DNA of 7,667 nucleotides from Planctomycetota bacterium (GTDB taxonomy: Bacteria; Planctomycetota; Phycisphaerae; Sedimentisphaerales; Anaerohalosphaeraceae), in assembly GCA_030637065.1 (NCBI GenBank), contig DAOVVQ010000185.1:1-7667 (forward strand), given 5' to 3'. Below the pieces are notes generated by a model. The model did not search any database, was not told where the DNA came from, and was given only the letters and a program-made list of their open reading frames with translations. The position numbers and the translations under genes were made by a program. Each line of letters begins with the position of its first letter. Position 1 is the first letter of the stretch. Shown here one piece after another: positions 1 to 4,886 of the stretch.

Positions 1-221
1 ACGCCGTCACTATCGGTATCCACATTGTCATCGTGGCCTGTACAGATATCACAGCCATCCGCTGTCCCGTCACCGTCGGTGTCAACATTATCATCATAAC
101 CAGGACAGGTATCGCAGGCATCGCCGGCTCCATCACCATCGCTGTCACTCTGGCCGGGATTGTAATCATCCGGGCAGTTGTCCTGACTATTTATAATCCC
201 GTCACCGTCGTCGTCATCGTC
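1..221 (-). repeat. Thrombospondin type-3 (TSP3) calcium-binding repeats, protease C-terminal region
   Basis: Residues 1020-1092 begin with a run of aspartates and continue as DGDGIINSQDNCPDDYNPG, then SDSDGDGAGDACDTCPG, and two near-copies of the unit DDNVDTDGDGTADGCD of about 21 residues. DxDxDGxxD loops with spaced Cys are the signature of TSP3 repeats, which bind many Ca2+ ions and rigidify extracellular linkers. The repeats continue past the left edge, so their number is unknown. Confidence 0.88.
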
Positions 222-3200
222 TCCAAGTCTTGTCGAAAAGACCCATACGGGGCTTGTCATCTGTGTGCAATTCGATTTTGCGACGACCTGCCAGAAGTAA
301 TCAGTCCCGTATTCCAGCGGTTCCGGCTGATACCATGTCCTGGGACTGTCGCTGCAAATGAGCTGCATGTTATTCGGGTCTGTGCCCAGGTATACATCGA
401 AGACAGGAATCAAATCGCTGAATTCCGTGATTCGCGTTGCTCTTTCCCAATCCGGACAGCCCGTGTCAGGGCACTGAGCGGAGCGGTCACAATCGCCATC
501 CGCAACAAAATCCGGATTACCGGCAAACAGTACTCCTTCCACCTCATAGGTATCCATATTGATCACGGGAGAACCCGAATTGCCAATGAAAGTGTCCAGA
601 TTCGCCTGGAAACTTCCCGGCGAAAGATTCTCCTGTACCCATGCGTTATCTGCGTACTTGCGTGGAAGTCCGAGCGTGTGTCCGATCACAGCTAAGTCCT
701 GGCTGTCGGCTATTTTCCCGCTGCGACGTGTCATCAGCGGGGCATGGTTTAAGACGTCTCTGTCCAGACGAATCAGCGCCCAGTCTGAATCCGCTGTCTG
801 TAATCTGGCAACTATTTCACTGCAAAAATAGACGTCCGAAGCATCAAACGTCACTACCGGAGTCGACGAATTGATCATGGTAAAGCCAAACACGAACGCC
901 ATGTCAGAACAAATGCTGGAATCACCGATGCAATGACCTGTTGTGGCGATCATATCAGGGGCAACAAGAAAGCCCGTACATAAAGCGGGTGAAGGCTGGT
1001 TTATGAACGGTTCGGTCGGGCAGAGCGGCCAGCCATAATCCGCCAGATAAGTCTCCGCAAGCGTCGTAGATGGGATCGAATAAGTTCCGTTGCCGTTGTC
1101 TGTCAGATCGTAGAGTGAGATCATTGCAGCCGTGGAATCTCCTACTGCCTTGAGTTGGGTATCCAATATCTGGTATTCATCCTGGCGGTCATCCGTTCCA
1201 TAGATACCCTTTATTATGATCTGGCTTTGGCTCATATTTTGCAAAACAACGGCTCCGCTGTTCCAGGCCAGCGTTGTATCCGGTTCAACGTCAAAAGAAA
1301 GGTCGTCGGGAGAAGGGGCAGCAGGTTCCGGGACAAACAAACAGTCGGTGCCGACAACAATGGTATAAGTTCCCATGGCGCCTCGATAACCGGCGACGCG
1401 AATCAGGTAAGTTGAGCCTGCCTCAAGATAGATGCTTATCCGGGATTGTACCAGGCAGAAATCATCATTACAGGCAAGTTCCGTTCCGCCGCAGGCGTCA
1501 TAAACCGCCAGCGTCGTGTCGAATTGGCTTTCGCACAGATCGATCTCATAGTTGCCGCTCTCCGGAGGGGCAAAACTAAACCAAACATCCAGAGTGTCTT
1601 CATCGCTGCATGTGCTGACGGAACTGCCGGAGGCATTTATGGTCGATCCCATATACGGAACATTCAGATCCAACGCGATCGCATCCTGACAATTATCGTT
1701 GGCCGGAGGAGGCGTGCTTTCCGTAATGACTAACGAATAATCGCCCATAGCGCCGTCATAGCCGGCGACACGGATCAGATAGTTTTGTCCTGCGGTCAGT
1801 GAAATCACTAATTCAGACTGCTTTTCGCAACTGTCGTCATTGCAGGCAAGCTCCAAACCCATGCAGGCGTCGTAGACAGATAGAGTTGTATCGAAATCAC
1901 TGCCGCAGAGACTAAGCAAATAGTCTTTGGATTGAGTAGGCGTAAAGCTGTGCCAGACATCGTAAAAATCAAAATAGTAACCGCAACTGCTGCCTGTATC
2001 TCCCAACGCCCCAATACTATTTCCATCATAGACAATGTCTTCAAAGACTTCGATAGCGCTGCTGCACTCATCATTGGGCGGCTGACTAAAGCGTTCGGAG
2101 ACACGTATGACATAGTCGCCTGTCTTTGAGTTCTTTCCGGCGATGCGGATCTTGTAAGTCAGCCCAGCGGTAAAATCGACAATAACTTCGGATTGCAGGT
2201 CGCATAAATCATCATTACAAGCCAACTCGCTGCCGCTGCAACTGTCATATACGGCCAGGGTAGTATTGAAACTGCTGCCGCAAAGGCTGACCGTGTGGTA
2301 CCCGCTTTGCGAGGGGGTGAAATGATGCCACACATCCAGATAGTCATTCACCGAACAACTACTTGAGCTTATTCCTGTTGCTTCAACGGTAGTCCCGTAC
2401 CAGGGAGCATCCAGGAATACTTCTATCGAATTGCTGCATTCATCGTTGAGCGGTGTTTGCAGATAGCGGGTAACATTCAGCATATAGTCGCCGGTATCAC
2501 CGTCATAGCCTGCGATCCGTATATAATAGCTCTCTCCAGCGGTTAAGACCATGTTCAGTTTGGATTGGGACCCGCAGTCATCGTCATTACAGCCGATCTC
2601 CACCGGTTGATCGTCAAATAGCGAAAGCGTCGTATCAAACGAGCTGTTGCAGAGGCTGATCGAGTATTCGGTCGTCACGGTTGGAACAAATACGTGCCAG
2701 AGATCATAAAAATCATAACCATCCGCACAACTGCTGAAGGTGTCGCCTGTGGCCCCCAACGTATCTGCGGCATAGGGAGTATTTTCAAACACTTCGATCG
2801 CACCGCCGATCTCGTCATTTACCGGGGGGCTGGGCCGCTTTGTTGCCTCCAAGACATACGGTCCGGTTGCATCATTATACCCGGCAACACGAATCAAGTA
2901 AGTTAGTCCGGTAGTCAAATTCACCACGACCTCGGAATAGACGCTGCACATGTCGTCGTTACAGGCCAGTTCGGTCCCACCGCACGCATCATAAACGGAT
3001 AAGGTTGTATCAAATGAACTTCCACAAAGACTTATAGTGTAATTTCCGCTTTGTGTGGGCGTAAAACTGTGCCAGACATCCTTTGTGTCATTATAGGAGC
3101 AACTGCTGGTCGAGCTGCCCGTTGCCCCGCTGCTGTCTCCGAAATAAGGGGTGGACTCAGAAAGGAGTATTGCATCCAGACACAGGTCCCCCGCACCGGC

Positions 3201-3278
3201 GGCATAAACCGGACATAAAAAGATATTCAGGGCAACAACCCCCAAGACGATAAAGATCCCATAACGCAACATTGCCAT
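1..3278 (-). CDS. Large secreted V8/trypsin-like serine protease with five PPC-like repeats and TSP3 repeats (3' end beyond window)
   Basis: The minus-strand frame is open from an ATG at 3278 to the window edge, giving 1092 codons and no stop. Seen: a signal peptide at residues 1-26 (hydrophobic IFIVLGVVALNIFLC, likely cut near VYA-AG); five beta-repeat units at about 30-645; a chymotrypsin-fold protease domain at about 688-950; a fibronectin-like stretch at about 955-1017 (YFWQVVAKSN..SPVWVFST); and Asp-rich TSP3 repeats from 1020 on. The catalytic triad is readable: His782 in TTGHCIG, Asp832 in DSDWALIRLD, Ser901 in GNSGSP. GNSGSP and DWALI are typical of the glutamyl-endopeptidase/V8-like S1 group. 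The enzyme should act outside the cytoplasm and hydrolyse proteins; its cleavage preference cannot be read here. The start is chosen because GGAGGG lies 7 nt upstream; a second ATG two codons in is less well spaced. It is transcribed divergently from the Cys-ladder repeat gene. The C-terminus, including any anchoring or sorting signal, is missing. The protease assignment is firm; the substrate is unknown. Confidence 0.93.
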   Translation of the reverse strand, partial: MAMLRYGIFIVLGVVALNIFLCPVYAAGAGDLCLDAILLSESTPYFGDSSGATGSSTSSCSYNDTKDVWHSFTPTQSGNYTISLCGSSFDTTLSVYDACGGTELACNDDMCSVYSEVVVNLTTGLTYLIRVAGYNDATGPYVLEATKRPSPPVNDEIGGAIEVFENTPYAADTLGATGDTFSSCADGYDFYDLWHVFVPTVTTEYSISLCNSSFDTTLSLFDDQPVEIGCNDDDCGSQSKLNMVLTAGESYYIRIAGYDGDTGDYMLNVTRYLQTPLNDECSNSIEVFLDAPWYGTTVEATGISSSSCSVNDYLDVWHHFTPSQSGYHTVSLCGSSFNTTLAVYDSCSGSELACNDDLCDLQSEVIVDFTAGLTYKIRIAGKNSKTGDYVIRVSERFSQPPNDECSSAIEVFEDIVYDGNSIGALGDTGSSCGYYFDFYDVWHSFTPTQSKDYLLSLCGSDFDTTLSVYDACMGLELACNDDSCEKQSELVISLTAGQNYLIRVAGYDGAMGDYSLVITESTPPPANDNCQDAIALDLNVPYMGSTINASGSSVSTCSDEDTLDVWFSFAPPESGNYEIDLCESQFDTTLAVYDACGGTELACNDDFCLVQSRISIYLEAGSTYLIRVAGYRGAMGTYTIVVGTDCLFVPEPAAPSPDDLSFDVEPDTTLAWNSGAVVLQNMSQSQIIIKGIYGTDDRQDEYQILDTQLKAVGDSTAAMISLYDLTDNGNGTYSIPSTTLAETYLADYGWPLCPTEPFINQPSPALCTGFLVAPDMIATTGHCIGDSSICSDMAFVFGFTMINSSTPVVTFDASDVYFCSEIVARLQTADSDWALIRLDRDVLNHAPLMTRRSGKIADSQDLAVIGHTLGLPRKYADNAWVQENLSPGSFQANLDTFIGNSGSPVINMDTYEVEGVLFAGNPDFVADGDCDRSAQCPDTGCPDWERATRITEFSDLIPVFDVYLGTDPNNMQLICSDSPRTWYQPEPLEYGTDYFWQVVAKSNCTQMTSPVWVFSTRLGDDDDDGDGIINSQDNCPDDYNPGQSDSDGDGAGDACDTCPGYDDNVDTDGDGTADGCDICTGHDDNVDTDSDG
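1344..3191 (-). repeat. Five tandem PPC-like beta-domain repeats encoded in the protease gene
   Basis: Five units of about 119-125 residues follow each other at residues 30-151, 154-276, 278-400, 402-526 and 527-645 (nucleotides 2826-3191, 2451-2819, 2079-2447, 1701-2075 and 1344-1700). Each shows the same order: NDxCxxAI, a PYxG/ATGSS segment, DVWHSFTP, SGxYTISLCGSSFDTTL, VYDACGGTELACNDD, then LTAGxTYLIRVAGYxGxTGDY. Conserved Cys residues suggest disulfides in each unit. The pattern resembles bacterial pre-peptidase C-terminal (PPC) domains, which usually accompany secreted proteases. Here they precede the protease domain. Repeat 2 departs most (NDEIGG instead of NDxC; DDQPVEIGC instead of the Cys/Gly pattern). 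Confidence 0.85.
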
Positions 3279-3285
3279 TGTCCTA

Positions 3286-3291
3286 CCCTCC
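3286..3291 (-). promoter_or_regulatory. Ribosome binding site of the protease gene
   Basis: Read on the minus strand the sequence is GGAGGG, then 7 nt, then ATG at 3278. This strong Shine-Dalgarno match decides between the ATG at 3278 and the one at 3272. Confidence 0.8.
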
Positions 3292-3327
3292 ACATTTATC
3301 TGTGTTTACTTATTCTGTATTTCTATC

Positions 3328-3349
3328 GGCGGTATTTCCGGGTACCGCC
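3328..3349 (-). promoter_or_regulatory. Inverted repeat in the probable 5' leader of the protease gene
   Basis: The 7-bp arms GGCGGTA (3328-3334) and TACCGCC (3343-3349) pair perfectly around an 8-nt loop. The element lies about 50 nt upstream of the protease start codon, so it could be a leader hairpin or an operator. No T-run follows it on either strand, which argues against an intrinsic terminator. Confidence 0.4.
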
Positions 3350-3372
3350 AGTTATATATAGGTTCATGAACA

Positions 3373-3398
3373 GCGGATTTGTTACAGAAAAAATCCGC
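3373..3398. promoter_or_regulatory. Inverted repeat GCGGATTT/AAATCCGC
   Basis: The perfect 8-bp arms lie at 3373-3380 and 3391-3398 with a 10-nt spacer. On the plus strand a T9 run begins 10 nt after the second arm, which is too far for a classic terminator. The position between divergent genes fits an operator or attenuator equally well. Confidence 0.35.
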
Positions 3399-3456
3399 AT
3401 CAAGCCATTTTTTTTTCAGTTCGGGGAAAAGACCGAAAAAATCACCGAATCTTCAT

Positions 3457-3472
3457 AAAAATCGCGATTTTT
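3457..3472. promoter_or_regulatory. Perfect 16-bp palindrome AAAAATCGCGATTTTT
   Basis: The sequence equals its own reverse complement over all 16 bases. It lies 132 bp upstream of the repeat-protein start and 179 bp upstream of the protease start. A palindrome without a loop favours a dimeric protein binding site over an RNA hairpin. The AT-rich arms lower its significance a little. Confidence 0.4.
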
Positions 3473-3507
3473 CGCAGGAAAGACGGTATCATGCTCGTTA
3501 GTTATTA

Positions 3508-3524
3508 TAGAGCGTGCGGAAACG
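3508..3524 (+). repeat. 17-bp direct-repeat motif, copy 1 (upstream of repeat-protein gene)
   Basis: TAGAGCGTGCGGAAACG here matches TAGAGCGTACAGTAACG at 4681-4697 in 14 of 17 positions, same strand. Copy 1 lies 80 bp upstream of the repeat-protein start codon, where a promoter or activator site could be. Its function is unknown. Confidence 0.4.
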
Positions 3525-3593
3525 CTTATTTTGGAAATTTTGGCCAAAAAAGGAAAATCAACAAGTCATCTTAAAAAAGGATTAGAAAAGGAA

Positions 3594-3598
3594 AGGAG
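3594..3598 (+). promoter_or_regulatory. Ribosome binding site of the repeat-protein gene
   Basis: AGGAG lies 5 nt before the ATG at 3604, inside a purine-rich tract (GGAAAGGAG). This supports ATG 3604 and rules against the overlapping frame that opens upstream. Confidence 0.8.
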
Positions 3599-3603
3599 TA
3601 ACA

Positions 3604-4659
3604 ATGAAGATTCGAACTATTTTAATGATTTTTGTGATTACTGCTATTGTGATCACTTCCGTTGCGGAGGCGGGACAGACCAGAACAAGGACTCAGGCCC
3701 AGAAAAAGACCGGCGAGCATGTCTGTGATCAATTGTGCGACCAGCCTTGCGATCAGGTGTGCGACCAGAAGCAGGACCAGTTGCGGGAACAGAAGATGGG
3801 GACAGATCTTGACATTCTGGTCGAAGAGGTCGGGAATCTTCTCCTGAAGGGTAGGGGCGACGGTGATGGCGACGGCGAACCGAACCAGATTCAGCTTCGG
3901 CTTCGCCTCCGCAAGAAGACTTGCGACCATATTTGTGACCAGATTTGTGATCCGAATTGCATCCAGTTACGGGATCAACTGCGAGACCAAAAGCGAGACC
4001 AGTTGCGCGACCTGAAAATGGACGGGTTTGTCCTGACGGAGATTATCCTGAAAGGCCATGGTGGTGATGGCGACGGCGAACCGAACCAGATTCGGCTCCG
4101 GATCCGCCTCCGCAAAAAGACCTGCGACCATATCTGCGACCAGATTTGTGATCCGAATTGCACCCTGTTGAGGGACCAGTTGCGCGATCAAAAGCAGGAT
4201 CAGTTGCGGGATCAGAAGCAGGATGGCTCTTGCCTGGAAGAAGATGTCCTGAAGGCCAATGGTGATGGCGACCCGGATCAGACCCAAACCCGGACTCGTG
4301 CACAGAAGAAGGTCGGTGACCACGTCTGCGACCAATCCTGTGTGGAAGAGCCTTGTGATCAGGTGCAGGACCAGTTGCGTGAGCAGAAACGAGACCAGCT
4401 GCGGGAAAGACTCATTCTTTTGGAGCAAATAAAGGCGTATACCCTGAAATCTAATGGCGATGGTGAGCCAGACCAGGATCGAACGCGGACCCGTACACAG
4501 AAAAAGATCGGCGACCACGTCTGCGATCCGTCCTGCCAGGAACTTTGCGAGCAGAAGCAAGACCAGTTACGGGACCAGAAAGCCGACCAAATACGTCTGA
4601 GACTTGACCTGGTAGAACGCATGAAGACATACATTCTGCAACGGGCTGCTGAGGGCTAA
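3604..4659 (+). CDS. Secreted Cys-ladder / DQLRDQK tandem-repeat protein, unknown function
   Basis: The product is 351 residues; I do not recognise the family. Residues 1-23 form a classic signal peptide (MKIRTILMIFVITAIVITSV, then AEA-GQ), so the mature protein is exported. The rest is five consecutive repeats at 24-95, 96-162, 163-226, 227-291 and 292-351. Each has an Arg-alternating strand plus KK (TRTRTQ..KK or LRLRLRKK), a Cys ladder with Cys every fourth residue (e.g. Cys107, 111, 115, 119), DQLRDQK heptads, a short amphipathic hydrophobic stretch, and, except in the last unit, an acidic loop such as GDGDGEPNQ. There are 19 Cys in all. The ladder puts Cys on one helical face, fitting metal binding or interchain disulfides; the acidic loops resemble Ca2+ loops. 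Both functions are inference. The gene is monocistronic by layout, with its own RBS and terminator, and lies next to the sigma-factor gene. Coding is supported by the signal peptide, RBS, synonymous differences between repeats and the terminator. Confidence 0.9.
   Translation: MKIRTILMIFVITAIVITSVAEAGQTRTRTQAQKKTGEHVCDQLCDQPCDQVCDQKQDQLREQKMGTDLDILVEEVGNLLLKGRGDGDGDGEPNQIQLRLRLRKKTCDHICDQICDPNCIQLRDQLRDQKRDQLRDLKMDGFVLTEIILKGHGGDGDGEPNQIRLRIRLRKKTCDHICDQICDPNCTLLRDQLRDQKQDQLRDQKQDGSCLEEDVLKANGDGDPDQTQTRTRAQKKVGDHVCDQSCVEEPCDQVQDQLREQKRDQLRERLILLEQIKAYTLKSNGDGEPDQDRTRTRTQKKIGDHVCDPSCQELCEQKQDQLRDQKADQIRLRLDLVERMKTYILQRAAEG
3673..4656 (+). repeat. Five in-frame tandem repeats of ~65 codons in the Cys-ladder protein
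   Basis: Units lie at 3673-3888, 3889-4089, 4090-4281, 4282-4476 and 4477-4656. Two subtypes occur in order A-B-B-A-A. Type A (units 1, 4, 5) has TRTR(T/A)QxQKK-like strands and GDHVCD or GEHVCD. Type B (units 2, 3) has LRxRLRKKTCDHICDQICD. The first 72 nt of units 2 and 3 match at 64 positions by hand count, and five of seven changed codons are synonymous. Unit 5 lacks the acidic loop and ends the protein. Confidence 0.9.
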
Positions 4660-4680
4660 TATTGCTAACTTTTTGAATCG

Positions 4681-4697
4681 TAGAGCGTACAGTAACG
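4681..4697 (+). repeat. 17-bp direct-repeat motif, copy 2 (between stop codon and terminator)
   Basis: TAGAGCGTACAGTAACG matches copy 1 at 3508-3524 in 14 of 17 positions. It begins 21 bp after the repeat-protein stop and ends 3 bp before the terminator stem, so the two copies bracket the gene. It could be a remnant of a duplicated flank or a binding site. Confidence 0.4.
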
Positions 4698-4700
4698 TCG

Positions 4701-4735
4701 AAAAGCCTCTGCTGTGCGAGCAGCAGAGGCTTTTT
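4701..4735 (+). terminator. Strong Rho-independent terminator after the repeat-protein gene
   Basis: The perfect 14-bp stem AAAAGCCTCTGCTG (4701-4714) / CAGCAGAGGCTTTT (4721-4734) closes a 6-nt loop TGCGAG and ends in a run of five T (4731-4735). It starts 41 bp after the stop codon at 4659. The A-run on the left arm means it could also work on the minus strand. It separates the repeat-protein transcript from the sigma-factor operon. Confidence 0.92.
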
Positions 4736-4886
4736 GGCGCTGGGAAACCCTATAAACAATATAATCTTTCGTTAAAGAAACGCAAAAAAATGTGCAGGAA
4801 TTGCCTTTAAGAAGCGTTTAAAAAAAGTCGAAAGATTTATTGAAACAAGCCTGTGCTCTCGGGCACCTAAATAGTGGTGTTTTCCA
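4736..4886 (+). promoter_or_regulatory. AT-rich leader/promoter region of the sigma-factor gene with nested inverted repeats
   Basis: No gene is seen here. The outer 9-bp arms AATCTTTCG (4763-4771) and CGAAAGATT (4829-4837) pair perfectly. Inside them AAACGC (4778-4783) pairs with GCGTTT (4814-4819), and TTAAAG (4772-4777) could instead pair with CTTTAA (4805-4810). A small GTGC/GCAC repeat lies near 4852-4866. Because the terminator lies just upstream, the sigma-gene promoter should be in this stretch, but I cannot assign -35/-10 boxes with confidence. Confidence 0.45.

Larger units (their letters stand above)
3279..3603. other. Divergent intergenic region with several inverted repeats
   Basis: This is the 325-bp space between the protease gene (leftward) and the repeat-protein gene (rightward). 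No gene is visible in it. It must hold both promoters. A TATATATAAC stretch (minus strand, 3360-3351) and a TATTAT at 3503-3508 (plus strand) could be -10 elements, but neither has a convincing -35 partner, so I do not call promoters. It contains a run of nine T (3408-3416) and several inverted repeats: GGCGGTA/TACCGCC, GTTCATGAAC (3362-3371), GCGGATTT/AAATCCGC, TTCGG/CCGAA (3420-3424 with 3433-3437) and AAAAATCGCGATTTTT. Confidence 0.7.

Noticed and set aside
1..215. Short near-repeats at the left edge that could suggest a CRISPR or satellite array
   Set aside because: They are in-frame ~63-bp TSP3 coding repeats (DDNVDTDGDGTADGCD), not repeats separated by unique spacers.
33..695. Plus-strand open frame of 220 codons, and smaller plus frames at 1155-1415 and 1446-1733
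   Set aside because: All lie codon-for-codon antisense to the protease gene, whose minus-strand frame shows signal peptide, domain repeats and an intact catalytic triad. Absence of sense stops (and few TTA/CTA/TCA codons) explains the antisense openness.
3373..3416. Inverted repeat followed by a T9 run as an intrinsic terminator
   Set aside because: The T-run begins 10 nt after the stem, too far for a standard terminator, and no gene ends upstream of it on the plus strand.
3531..3728. Plus-strand 65-codon frame overlapping the start of the repeat-protein gene
   Set aside because: Its start has no RBS at proper distance, and the frame at 3604 has AGGAG, a signal peptide and the full repeat structure.
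3967..4560. Long open frame (197 codons) antisense to the repeat-protein gene, and another antisense frame at 3622-3930
   Set aside because: They mirror the repetitive GAC/CAG-rich codons of the plus-strand gene, lack a Shine-Dalgarno site and signal peptide, and repeat only because the sense gene repeats.
4839..4875. Candidate sigma-70 promoter (TTGAAA ... TAAATA) before the sigma gene
   Set aside because: The spacer is about 22 bp, outside the usual 16-18, and no better -10 box is present.
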